Shown piece after piece: positions 1-13,900 of a stretch of 64,000 nucleotides of DNA; within the stretch, counting starts at the first letter, position 1, and each line of letters starts with the position of its first letter. The notes beneath the pieces were generated by a model. It made no database searches. It worked only from the letters and a program-made list of their open reading frames with translations, and was not told where the DNA came from. Made by a program: the position numbers and the translations under genes. Source of the stretch: Anisus vortex (taxonomy: Eukaryota; Mollusca; Gastropoda; Planorbidae); NCBI GenBank assembly GCA_949126835.1, contig OX421498.1, forward strand, positions 36,365,306 through 36,429,305, read 5' to 3'.

Positions 1-417
1 GACAAATTTTAAGTTCTAGCACCAGTTAGGCTGATCTTTGCTTGTTAATAAAGAGCAAGCGTTTGTGTTTTAGATAATATGCAATTGAAAAGATGCATAA
101 ATAAAAATAACACGCCATTACAGATTCAAAAATGCAGCTTTGTTTTTCATTTTTTATCCAGTCTAAACACATTAACATATAGGTCTTTAAGTTAAAGATT
201 TTTGGCTATTTATTGTTTGAGTAGCATTTTAGTTTTATGGCATTTTTTTTTTTGGGGGGGGGGGGGAAACAGGCTGAAGATATGTACTGTGTGCGAGGGT
301 GTAGATTGTTTGATTCCGAGTATCCTCTCAGTGCTTGGTCTACTATTGTCACACATGGCATTGCAAAATGAATGACTATGGCCAATGCATGTTCGAGCTA
401 TGCAGCGTCCATAAGCT

Positions 418-1318
418 TTGAGTAACTTTGAGCCAAAATATCTACAGGGCGACCTCAATAAGTTGGAGACCTGGGAATCGAAATGGCAAATGGCGTTCAA
501 CGTTGATAAGTGCAACCTCCTCTCTATTTCAAGGAAGAGGATCCCCACCAGCTATACCTTGCATGGTCACACTCTTGAGAGGGTTTCAGATGCCAAGTAC
601 CTTGGAGTGAACATCACAGAAAAACTCCACTGGGGCACACATGTCCAATCTATTGCTGCCAAAGCAAATAGAGCTTGCGCCTTCGTCTATAGGAACCTCA
701 AGGGATGCCCCACCAGGATCCAGACCCATTGTTATAAAAGTTTAGCTCGTCCCATCCTGGAGTACGCATCGACTGTATGGGATCCTCATCAACAACACCT
801 GATATCTAAGCTGGAGATGACCCAACGTCGAGCGGCACGTCGTATCTTACAGGACTACGGCCTTAAAACTAGCGCCTCAGCTTTGGTGGCCCAACTCATA
901 CTGGAGCTCCTACAACACCGCAGAGGTAAAAACAAGGTCACCACTATTTAAAAGATCGTGAACCGCCACGTGGAAATGTCCACTCAGTCAGGCCGAAACC
1001 AACAGGTGTCCCGCTCTACCCGAGGCCATCAGCTCAAGCTGCATGTCCCACATGCACACACCGGCGTCTACAATTATTCTTTTTTTTCCTTCAGCCATTA
1101 GGCAGTGGAACACCCTGGACCAGGCCTCCATCACTGCCCCTACAGTTCCGGCTTTCGAATCGTCACTTAAGTGCTGGTCTAAAAACCTAAAGTGACACTC
1201 TGTCATTTGTTTATAATTGTTGTTTGTGATGCTTTTTATTTTATGTGTATTTAAATTGTGGACTCTTTCCTCGGTTCTAATGGGGTCTCCACAGTATTAT
1301 GAAGAAGAAGAAGAAGAA
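418..1318 (+). mobile_element. LINE 3' fragment: C-terminal reverse transcriptase and tail
   Basis: An open frame (418-951) and its continuation in other frames to about 1194 encode the C-terminal part of a non-LTR reverse transcriptase: YLGVNITEKLHWGTHV, RPILEYASTVWDPHQ, RRAARRILQDYG. It is 5'-truncated, has a frame break after 951, and ends in a GAAGAAGAAG microsatellite tail at about 1301-1318. It lies downstream of the last visible DSL exon, opposite strand. Confidence 0.85.
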
Positions 1319-1399
1319 CTAACAACTTCTTTAACTGCAAAGACATTCACAGTGTGTCATGAAGACACCCACGCTCCAAGCATTCACATCAGCTTGATC

Positions 1400-1690
1400 T
1401 CATTATTACAGGCGCTCTGACTTGGCCAGTGTACTCCTCACACGTAGCTACCACAACGCTGACTGCAGCCCAGATCACTCCCTGATTCTAAGGAAACTAG
1501 GCCTACACCACTTTAATAGCAAGGGAAAATCACATAGAAACAAGTGTTGTATTAGCAGCTCAGAGAATATGGAGCAGTTAAACAATATGCTCAGATCAGT
1601 TCTCAAGGATCAAAACGCACAGAAAGGTATCACCAGGCCTCATGACACTAATGAAAAAAAAGAGGATGTGACGGAAGCTATTTGAAAAAA
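1400..1690 (+). mobile_element. LINE endonuclease C-terminal remnant
   Basis: The frame at 1422-1685 contains SYHNADCSPDHSLILRKLGL. This resembles the SDHxL end of an apurinic-type LINE endonuclease and the start of the linker. Only about 90 codons survive. Confidence 0.5.
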
Positions 1691-1946
1691 CTGCATAATT
1701 AGACATGGGGCTTTTTTTTTCTCCAACCTTATTTTAAAAATTATACAAGTGTATTCAAATTTGTAAGTTTCTAAGAGTATGGATTAGGCCCTACTTCTAC
1801 CTCAATGGCTAATTGATTGAAGAAATTAAAAACTTTTATGATGAGATTATACTTATCAGGTATTTAATTTTGCTGAGTAAGTCTAGGTAAAAACTCAAAG
1901 AAGTATTATATTAGAGTAGAAATAGTTTATGCTGGCCTATACTCAC

Positions 1947-4900
1947 ATGTTCGCATTGAAGTTTAGTGCAAGCAATAATTTCTTCATCACACAGTGTTCC
2001 AGTCCAGCCAACTGAACACTGACAGGAAAATCCTTTCAGCAGTCTATTGCACGTGGCTCCATTCTTACAAGGTGAACCAGCACATTCATTTTCTTCCCAT
2101 TCACAGAAAACACCTAGATTAAAAAAACAAATAAAAGCAATAATTCTACAACAGTGAATAAAAATAAAGAAGAACTAACATGTAGTTTTAAATCTTTCTC
2201 ATGTAACACTTTCTTAGTCAACATAACATTGCAGAGTAATTTTAATGAAATTGTATTGTATTGTACTGATAAATTAAGCCATCTTATGGCCTCCAGGCCT
2301 ATTTTCTCTTTTAGTGTATTAATTTAATTAAAAAAATGTATCTGTGATGGATGGAATATAAATAAGTAACGCTTTCTTATTTTAAAAGTTTAAAGGAAAA
2401 TTCAGGCATCATTATATGTAATAACTGATTGTTTTAAAAAGAATAAATAGTGTTAAACAAAAATGTACTTACCTTTTCTTCCTGTGGGACATTGGCAAGT
2501 GTAATTGTCAACATTGTCAACACAAGTTGCACCAGCTACACAACTATGGTTGTCACAATGATCAATTTTTTCTGAACAATCCTTTCCTTTCCAACCTGTT
2601 TTTTTTTTAGTTAGATTATAACATAGTAAGAAAATTTAGTTAATTGTAGTTGAAAAAATTATTTTATAAAAATGTAAATGCAAATTAGTATTTTTGTATA
2701 TTAAACCCTGACAAGAAAAAATATTTTGTTTAAATAGGAAAGATATATATGTCTCTAGAATAAAATTCTGTAGAAATACATGTAAATAATAGGCCTACAA
2801 ACTTTTGGGTACTAATACTAATTTTACTAAATTTATTGTGTAAAAAAAAACAACAAGTATTGAAAGGCCACTGTTACAAAACTGAGTATTCTTTTGTTTG
2901 TCTAGGATAGGGTTCACTATAATAATAAACTCAAGCCACTCGATAAATGTTCAAAGAAGAAGTTAATGCTTTATGTTATTATGTAACATATTATTGTACT
3001 GATAAATCACGCTTATAATAAGATAAGTTAATCAATGAAAGATGGTCAAAGGGGAATGACCTATACAATTAAGTTAAATATTAAGAATCACGAGTTATTG
3101 TACTTTGATTGTTATATGATTTGAACCCACCCACGTGATCAATCCCTTTCAAAAAATACATTTTTACAATAATATGTTACATAATAACACTTGAACTTGT
3201 GTACAATAATAAAAGTCAACTTCACTGGTTAATACTAAGTAGTTGAGCAAAAACCAACAAAGCCCTAACTTGTAAATGCAGAAAGTACTAGAATGGATTT
3301 TCCTGAAGCTTTTGAATGCAAAAAAAAAGGCGTTTGGTATATTATGTCATAATAAATAAATATATACACACATTTTCTCTGCACCAAAATTAAATACAAA
3401 TAAACAATTCTACATTAATTAGTGAGACTATCTCAAATGCCATATAGAAACTATTATTACACGCTATACACACATAACACCACATATAAAGGGCCCTCCA
3501 TAACTGACATCAGGCACCTATGGGAAAAATTTTGGGGACTCGAGGGAGGGGGTCAAATATTTGTGACGGGCAGGGAAGGGAGTTTAATCATGGTGATGTC
3601 ACACCACAATATCTGTACATCTTTAAAGGAAATATCTGCGTAAACAATTTTCACTTTGTTTATTGTAATATTTATACAACATAACAATATATGTGAGTTG
3701 ATTCATGCTGATTTTAAAATTAGAAATAAGGTGTTTGTGTGGGTTCATTTTTTGGGGGGATGGGGGGAGCAGAGTTATGTAACATCGTATTGGAAGGGAA
3801 GGAGTCCGTTTTTTTGTGACACCTTATCGTGATGAGGAGAGGGGGGGTGGTAAACAATGAACCTGAATAGCATGATTTCATTTATGGATGGCCCATAATG
3901 TATCAAAATAAATATATCCTTTTGAGTACAATTACATAATGGTTATAGTTACAATATTAGGTTTACTTGCCCTGATAACATATTTTTTCTCCAGTGCGTT
4001 TATTACAACTATAATGCCCCTGTTCATCATCTCTTGGTTTACAATACTTTGTACATGTTGAGCCAAGGTAGAAGGGATCACAGAATACTCTGATCTCTAA
4101 AGTCATTCTGTGAGATCAAAATTGAGACAGTTAAATGTAAACTTTATCATTAATATTATACAACTTAATATTAATTGTAATATAGGTAATATTTTAAACA
4201 TTAAAGAGTAAAATATCATTGAATGCTAAAGCTTTTAACTTCAACACTTATTGTATATTTTAAATAAACAGTTTTTATGCAGGTTACCTGATTACTTAAC
4301 TTTATTACAAAGGAAAATATTGCAATTAGCAGGGTATTATATGGCCCCCAAGACTTAAGACAGGCTAAAGCTTTGTCTTATTGCAAGATTATTACGCGCT
4401 ACCGCTTATACGTGATTTGAATGAATAGTCGTGAAATTTCATTCGTGTTTTAGATGTTAATTTTATGTTACTGGTTTACCAAATTTGTTCCTTTATCCCT
4501 TCCACGCTCGGACGCCATTCGAGCTATCTGAGCAATATAATATATTTTTTTATTTTGTTTGTTTTATCTTATTTGGATTTGTTATAGTTATTTTCTGAAT
4601 TGGTTCTAACTTTTTAATGTTCTTCTTTAGTTGATGTGTCCTATACAGAAGATGCATATTCTAGTATGGGTCTAACCATTGTGAGGCCCACATGTTGATA
4701 GTCATGTAAATGACCAGGTGAAAGAATGACCCAAGGCCATGGCTCACTTCCATGTACTAAAAGGCCACTTTTAGTTGGTTGTGCATAGGGTAAAACCCAG
4801 GCACGTAAGATATGTAAGAGGATCGGTTCAACAGAGGTCCATATTGCATTACTCATTACATGGATAGAGGTTCTGCGCTCCTCGTGTGGGATGTCGGTAT

Positions 4901-7900
4901 GTACGTGGAATTTCGGGAAAGGTCCTGGATCTTGGTTGTGATGATTCTACGTAGCATAATCAGTATTTACAAAAACAAATGGCACACTTGAGTGTTGCAG
5001 CCATTTGAAAAGCTCTGTGAATGGCGGAGAATGGACATTCTAAACTCACAACAATCCTCAGTCAGTGTTAATCGATCCCAGAATACCTCACCCAAGTGTT
5101 GAGCTCAGAAAAAAAATTGTCTTGAACTACTGGGTTTGAAACAAGCCCCCCCCCCCCACACACACACCCACACACATAAATACTGAGAATAACAATGTCA
5201 GTGTAACACAGTAAAACAAAATAAAACTTCATACGAGCTCAGAGCATGACACCTTCTTCCATGGCTGCCTGTGAAAAAAACAGCTAATGGAAACACTCAA
5301 CTAAACATACTATAAGATATTAGGATTAAAATACAACAACAAAAATATGAACTAGAACACATAATTCACAAACATAACATACACATACATTAATATAAAA
5401 ACCACTACTACCTAGAAAAATATTACCATTTCATGATACACTCAATAGAAATAAAACTGCACTAAATGTCAAGGAATCATGACACTCGTCTGAAATGACA
5501 CACAAGCAAGAAGTAAAGAAAATCAACAATAACATAGAAATTGACATACAAGACATTACTGTTTGGAGAGGAGAAATGAAGTGCACACAAAGAAATATGT
5601 ACATAGCCTCACATCCTCAACTACAAAAATTGAGATACAGTTACCGAAACCTCACAAGAACAATTATAACCGGGAAACTTCAATGCTCATACACCAACAT
5701 TACAACAACTGAGGAAAAGAGTTAGAGAACATTGCCCACTCAACACAACATTAAACTATTACAAAATAAGAATGCTCTTCCACAAGAGGAGATCGAACTT
5801 GAGAAGATTATCTCAGACTCACTCTTCTGTTACTGCTCCCCATCCAGGGCCGGATTTACCTATAAGCTAGACAAGCTATAGCTTAGGGCCTCCACTGATT
5901 TGGGGCCCCCGCCAAAAAAAATTGTCCGAGTGAGCAATTGTCATAATATACTTAAATATACTGCAGCATTATTTGTCCCAATGCCGCACGTCCGGAACAT
6001 CCCATACTCTTCACCCAATTTTTTTCAAAAAGATTTAAAATAAGATAAAATTGTGTAGTTTTAAAAATAATGTGTTTTAGTTTTTTCTATTTAGCGTTTG
6101 TTTTCGATAGTGGATACCGATATATCTATTATCGATAGCACTTGACATCTCTAAGTTTCTACCAGTGGCGTATTTAGGCATGTTCCACATGTTCCATTGG
6201 AACAGGGGCCCCCACACATTACAAAAAGAAATTTTTTAGTAACATCCCCATTCTTTCGTTGAAAATTTAATATAAAATTCATTTATTCCCTTACAATTTT
6301 AGGCGCTCCAGTCCAACAAAGGCCCCCACAATCCTGGTTTCTACTATTTAGCTTGTTTAACCTGAATGGCCCCCTTTTTAAAAAGAAGAACAAAGATGTT
6401 AAGGCCTACAAAACTAAAAAAATACTTTTAAATGCTGCCATTGACCTAAATAATTGACTATGTTTCGTTTTAGGCCTATGACTTTGATTAGTTAAAAAAG
6501 CAGCATTGTTCGTAAATATTTTCAACAAGACTAAACTTTTTCATTGCCAAAATTACAACGATTATAATTGGTATTGATTTCTTCATAGTATTTTCGCGAG
6601 TGCAACTGAATTAACGTTGTGGCTGTATATTCGATTACATTAAGGCAAAATCACATTTAACGGCTTAAGTATAAAGATGATTTAAGAACTACAGGGTACT
6701 TCAGTCTCTCTGTAGATTCCACTCCAGACCGGCCCCATATTGATCAGCCGACTGTTATTCAAATTATTGTGAGGTATGTTTCACCAGATGATGGGGTCCC
6801 TATTGAACGTTTTCTAACTTTCCCTGAGATAGGTTGCCACACAGGGGAAAGTATGTCTAAGATGGTGCACAACTACCTTACAAGTGAATGCAACAAAGAT
6901 TTTAGTAAGTGTCGAGGCCAGTCATATGATAATGATGCCAATATGTCTGGCAAATACAAGGGAATGCAAGAAATAATATTGAAGATTAACAAGTATGCTA
7001 TGTATATTCACTGTTTTGGTCAATCCCTGAATCTTGTTGGTAGAATAGCAATAAACTTTTGGAGAATTTTTCAAGAAATATATTTATTTTTTCATCATCT
7101 ACACATCGATGGGCAGTACTGTTGTCATTCTTCAAAGATGATTCAAAATTTTAAAAGTCTTTGTCAAAGACTAGATGGGAAGCACATTCAATGGCCACAA
7201 GTGCAATAAGCTTACTTGATAGTTATGATGAAAAAATTGCTGCATTACAGAGAAAGGCGAAACAAGAAATCAAGCCATAAACATTTTGAATAAAATGGAG
7301 GAGTTTGAATTTATGGTAATGTTATATTTGTGGAGTTACTTGCTGGATGAATTTCACAAGACTAGTCAATCAGTGCAAGACCCCCAAATTAGTCTAGAAA
7401 TATGTAGGAAATTATACGCTTCACTTGCGGATTTTGTTAAAGGTTCCAGGGATATGTTTGATCATTTTGAAAAGAAAAGCAAAGGAAAAATTGTCTGATG
7501 TTGATTACAAGAAAAGCAGATATAGAAGAAGGCGTATCAACGATGATGAAGATGATGCTTTAGAGAACCTTGAGCCAAGAGACAAGTTCAGAATCAAAAT
7601 ATTTATACCAGTGATGGATGCATTAGAGTCAAGTCTGGCACAGAGGGCCTCAGTATACAATGATGCTGCGAAAAATGTTTCATTCTTAACTTAAACAAAT
7701 TAGAAACTACGGAAGAAGAGATCTGTGAAGGACTGCATGGACAAATAGAGACAGAATCCAGCACGCTAATAAATCTAGCTAGACACTGACAGGGGCGGGA
7801 CTTGGTAGGTTCGATGCAAGACTATTTAACGCAGAGACACTGAGGGTTTGGGTACAGAACTTGGACTTGTGGTCTGATCTTTGGATCACACCCAAGCCAA

Positions 7901-10900
7901 ATCAATTGTCCACTGACAGATGAGTGTTTTCTGACACGGGTGAGTTGAGTTTTGCATCGATACCTTCCAATAGACAATATATAGATATATAGAAATAGTT
8001 TAGAACAACATTAAGGGTTTTTATTGACTATTATGTAGGTGACGGCCCGCACCCAGGCCCGTGCTGAGGCCCGTGACCCATAGTTCGATAGCGGTGGTGA
8101 CCGTAGCAACATGGCCGAGAGCGGTGGCCAGCTGGTGGCAAAGTGGCTGACTACTGGTGGCAAAAGGCCGGTGGCTGGCGGTGGTTGACGTGACAGTGGC
8201 TTAGTAGTGACGTGTAGACGGCCGCGGTGTAGACTGGTTGCTGATGGTAGTTTGTATCAGTACGTCGGTAGTGCGTCGGTGGTGCGTCAGTGGAGAGGCG
8301 GTGTGATGCCGTAGAGGACCAAGCCATTGGAGACGTGTGGCGTAGGCTATGATAATGTAACGGTTGTGTTTTGATAACATTCTTTTATATATTACGTTTC
8401 ATATGCTTGTAATAACCATTTAGTATAGATAGAATGTTTTCCTTTGTGTTTACTATATAACAGTTTGATATTAGTTAGTGTTATATTATCTCTATCCTTA
8501 AAATCACTATTAATAAAATTAGAATAGTTTATAGTTCTCTTAATCAGACATCATGTGTTTGTTGTTTCATTTACGTATGTGTAAATGTTTTAATTGTATT
8601 GTATTTTATGCAATTATTAAGATCTGGGACCTTCCTAATTAAGCGAGCCATGACTATAGAAGTAAATTAGTCATTTAAATGTTATTGTAATTAATTAGAG
8701 GAGGTTCTTGACAGCCTACATTATCTAGTTCTTTATGCGGGTGTTTCTAGTGGTTCTGCTTTATTACATGCTGCGTTTGGGCTGCCTCTATTTATATAAT
8801 AACTACTGATCTCAGTTTATGTTCACCGAACGTTAAAGTCTGAAGTTAAAGACCATTTAGTATCAATGTAACGAGAAGCGAAACATACAGATACATAGGC
8901 CCTGGCCATAATAACATCCTCGCTCCATTCAACTTGAAAAGAAATATTCGTTTCAAGTAAACAAATGCATAAAACCTTTCAAAATCTCTTTTTTTTTTAA
9001 AGTAAGAGAAAATCCCATCTGCCAACATTGTCATATTTGGCATACATTTCACACAGAAGGAACTCAATGAATCATTTAAAAAACTCAAAACTAGGACTAC
9101 ATACAGGACATACACAACTAACGGCTCCAATGTGTGCTTTCTGCAATGTCAACTTAACAGTGTCTCACATTTTGTTGGAGTGTAATACATTTGATGAAAT
9201 TCGACGTAGGTTCTATTGCTGTAGAACTCTTCAGGATCTTTTCACCAAAATTAAACCAAAGCATATAATAAACTATATTAAAGACATTCAACTGTACAAC
9301 AGAATTTAAAGATATAAGAACAATAAAATGGATACAAGAGAAACATGACAACAATATTATCAAAAAGGCCCTATATAACCATCGATGTTGATGGGCCGGA
9401 AATTCAACAATTCAATTCAATTCAGTTCCTGACAAATAGTAACAAATACCAAACGGAATGATTCATGGATTAAGCCCCTTAGTTAAGGATGTACTGCTAA
9501 AATACATAACACTACTTATATGACATGATCATTACCAAAATTATTGAGAACAGCCAAAATCTTACCCACACTCAAGAAAGAAAAACCACCTGGAGATCAC
9601 AAAGAGATAACTCATTATCAGAAAGACCAATATCTCTAACATCAAACATATAGGCCAACTTGCTGAAATAAGGTCAATGCTAGCTGGTGATTAGAACACA
9701 CAACTTCATTAACACAACACACAATCCAGCAGGACAGAAGATCACCTCTATAGATTTATACAAGACACAGTTGAAGAAGTCCGAAATAATAGCACACAAC
9801 AGCTGTCTTCAATGAGTTTTAACAGGGTAGGAGATCAAATCTGTTCATGAAATTGAGAAAGATGGGAATACACAAGAACAATAATAATTGTATAAATGGA
9901 TAAGGGCATTCCTACAAAACAGAGCCATCCAGACAAAATTTTAGGGTGCAACATCAATAAGGATCAGCCTTTAGCTGCACCTTCTTCCCATACATTTGTA
10001 ACAACTTGCAGGATCTCATTATAGTAAACAAGGCAGTATATGCAGATGACCTACTAATATGGACAACAGAGAAATACCCAACTGTAACAAGGATTAAACT
10101 AAACAAAGCACTGCTTCTCAACATACACCAAGCTATTGAAAATGTAAATTAATAAAGGGGGAAAAAGTATAGGCCTACTTTATTTTTGGTCACAGCAAAA
10201 CAAAAACAACAGGTAAAAGAGAATACAACATGAAACTCGAATCTGTCCTTAAAAAAGAAAGAAGATAACCTTACATACCTGGGTGACCCTAGTCGAAGAC
10301 GAAACCAGTCAAACATCAAAATCTCTTTGAACAGCACAAAGATTAACCAAAGCATCAAACACATTAGAGCTTAAAATGGGAACTTTGGAAACACTAGAAA
10401 GCTACCCAGAAACAACCGCCCACATCTACATGCACAGATGGCTCAGCGTTTAAAAAGCTAAGATAAATGCTTAGCTTCTCTGACAAAAAAAAAACTCCTC
10501 GAGATGTGAAAACTACAGCACACATTTACTGCACTTACTGCACAAGCAGAGGTCAATGCCATATGTATTGCTATAGAGACAGTAGAACATAAATACACCA
10601 AGAAACAGCTCTCTCTCTCACAGACAGTCATCTTCACGGGACTTGCAATCGGCACTGCAAACAATATGGAGTAGCACTTTACACTACCTAATAAGAGTCC
10701 ATATTATATCACTCTACAATGGATACCCGTTGGCAGACTAGGCCACGAAAAGGCTCACATGTTGGCTAAAAAGGGAGCAAACATAGGTCAACATGAAAAG
10801 CCCATCAGCTACAATAGTAGCCTCTAGAGCAGGGGTCGGCAACCTTTTGCTAATGGTGTGCCCAATTAGTATTTCTAAATCATTCAGCGTGCCAACATGA

Positions 10901-13900
10901 TAAACGTCAACATGCACTATTATACTTGTTTTATTATTTTTCATAAGACAATTAATTTAACCGTAGCAAGACCAAGGCCAAAAGCAAAAGAAATCTATAA
11001 GAAAAATCGTTAAAGCGTTTTATATTTAATAACAAAAATAACGTGTTAGTGATTATCATCCTTTTTATATGCGTAAAAAAAAAAAAAAATTATTACCAAA
11101 CTTTCACATCATGGTAACTATTTTGTAAACACTATCATTTGGTTGTCAAGAAAAGGATCTATCAACTGCTAATATTGATTGTAATATTTCGTTCTCAGTT
11201 TAACTGAGAGTTTCTTTAATTTCTACTAGCTATTAACATTAGACCATGATACATTATTGAACTGAATGGATACGTAGTAATCACTCAAACTGGGTATATA
11301 TTGTAATGGTAAAAATGTGCATATCATTTTTTAGTCATATAATATTTATATAATTTGTTACTTCTTATTACACTTCGGTAATCAAAAAGTTATAAGTTGT
11401 AGACCATTTAGTCTTTTATAAAATATATTTAAAAAAAAACAACATAATATTAGAAGTATTAGCGAAAAAAAAAAGGGCCTATTATCTCCCTTTACTTAAA
11501 ATAAAGTTTCTAAATTCGATTCAATAGTGATGCCAAACAAGTTATGTTTTGTAATATAACAAATATTATTGACACATCATTATTTCTTTATATAAATCCT
11601 GCATTAAGGTATTCATTACAAGATTTAATTATTAGAGGAATACAATTAATTTACGTTAAACAGTTGTGAATAAACTTTTCCTGCATTAAGTGTTTGTCCA
11701 TTTAACCTTAAGGAGTTTATCTTTTAAACAATAATTACAACATTATTGCAGAATAAAAGGCTATTCAAAATTTTACTTATATTAATGCTTAATTATAGAA
11801 AACGAGCAAAAAAACTCTTTTAAATATAATTAGTCTGTATCAATTAATTAGCGCCTTATCTTGAAGCTTTCATGTGCAATAAATACTATTTACAAGAGTA
11901 AAATTCAACTGGCTGCGTTTTAAAATGCTAATATACCTCCACTTAACAAAAATCTACTTCCAAGAAGGTTGTAGTAAGATCAAGCTAGTTAGGCTTGATG
12001 AGGTATGAACAAAATGAGTCCAGGCATTTGAAAGTCTTGCCTATGTTTAAAAAATTCTGCTTTGAGTGCTTTGATGTGCTTCTGAAAAAGTAAAACTAGA
12101 TCTATTTATCTTAATAAATGTTTTGATATTGATTTCACTCAAGATATAGGCAAATCCTTTCCAGTGGTCAAACAGTTCAAGTGCTGTTTGACCCAGTCTT
12201 TGTAAATGCGTTCAACTCACTGAAAGGTGTAACTCTGTCATTCAGAAACATGGCTTCAACAGTTAGTTTTCCTCATTCAGAACCGGAAATAATTTTTTTC
12301 ATCAATAGAAAAAATCTCTTAAAGGTCTCTGCGTGCTATGTGCTATTGAAAATCGCTCTGCGTGCCAAGTTAGATTGCCGACCCCTGCTCTAGAGCATGC
12401 TAAAAAAGCAATTTTAAAGTAGGGCTTAATCAAAGAGCACAAGCAACAACTGGATGAAAATGTACAGTGAATTGAACAAACCCAACAAGTAAGACAGGAA
12501 ATTCCTGCATGGCAAAGAACAATATTCCATTTAAGAAAAGTACATTAAACACTCAGCTCACACCTAAACAGAATAAACTCAACACACTCAACTTAACTGT
12601 AGAAATTGTCCTCACCCACATGACATAGTAGAACACAGTCTATTGGAACTGAAATGTCCAGAGCTAACCAACCTTAGAGATAGGCTACATTACTCCTCCC
12701 CTATCAACAATTAAACTATTAATACAATAATGTATGGGTATTGGTCAAATGGGAAATATGTCGGTTCTTGTGGTTAACAAAGACAAATTTAATTTACATT
12801 TTATGAATACTTTTCATTTGGTGTGATTCAAACAAAAATACGATACTCGGGTCGTATATTATTTTCAGAACCTTCCAGCTTACTACCCATTTTTTACTGG
12901 TGAATGACAGTTTTTTCTATTATATACATTACATACTACATTACAGTGTAATGTACTTGTTCTAAAAATGTGTTTCGATTTAATTTCTTACTTAACAAAG
13001 TTGCTAGTTGTTTCTGAAACAGTTGGTTGTGCCTCACTTTCTGAAGAAGCAACCTGGTTGATGTCAAATGTCACATGATCAATGGGTTCTTGAATCAATC
13101 CGCCAAGATCAGAATCAGAAACATCAATAGTCACACGTGTAGTACCCTAGAGAAGCAGTCAATCATTGTATTAGTATTTCGTTTTAATTATTATTACTAA
13201 ATAACTAACTTTAATATCGTTGTGTAACTGAATACAGTTGCAATTTTAATTGAAAATGCACATTAATTGTCCTTTACTTATCCCCAACTATATCTAATTT
13301 CTGAGCTGGGTATTATAAGGGACACATCAGACTTGAACCTCACTTCTCTAAAAAGAGATCACAATCCAAGACTTCTTTCTTAGGATTCTGAGAACAAACA
13401 CGCTTGTGTTATGTAGTGTAGTCAAGTAACCATAATATATATATTATGTTCGGTCCAGACAGTTGACTGTACCCACACACTCTTTGAGGGACACCTTCCG
13501 AGCCCGGGAATATTTCTAGTCTTCACCAGGATTTGAACCTTGAATCTTCGGTACCCCGGATCAAGCACGCCACAGCAACATTGTGTCCCATTTTTTTTAC
13601 AGTAGCCTAAACTAAAGGCATTTTTTTTTTCATTTTTGTTGACTAGAACGGAACAACAACTTGGATGAATTTTCTCTTATGTTATCTTAAATTTAAACAA
13701 AATTATTTACAATTATTAAAGATAACCTTTTAATGACCTTATTAATATTATGCTCTCTAGATTATCCACACAACTTACTTTCCAGGAATCAAATGAGAAT
13801 ATCATTGGGTTTGGGATATTACTAATCTGATCAGATTGAAGCAATGGGTCAATATTGTTTACAGAGATTGGGCTTGTAGTCACACACGGTGGCCTGATAA

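Noticed and set aside
247..266. G run as a quadruplex regulatory element
   Set aside because: A simple homopolymer; several G or C runs are scattered through introns with no consistent relation to genes.
1..1946. Further 3' exons of the DSL gene
   Set aside because: No cysteine-rich or membrane segment behind a phase-0 acceptor was found on minus; the region is largely LINE sequence.
3965..3971. Normal GT donor for DSL exon 5
   Set aside because: Using the GT at 3966-3965 shifts the phase, so exon 6 is read out of frame with an early stop.
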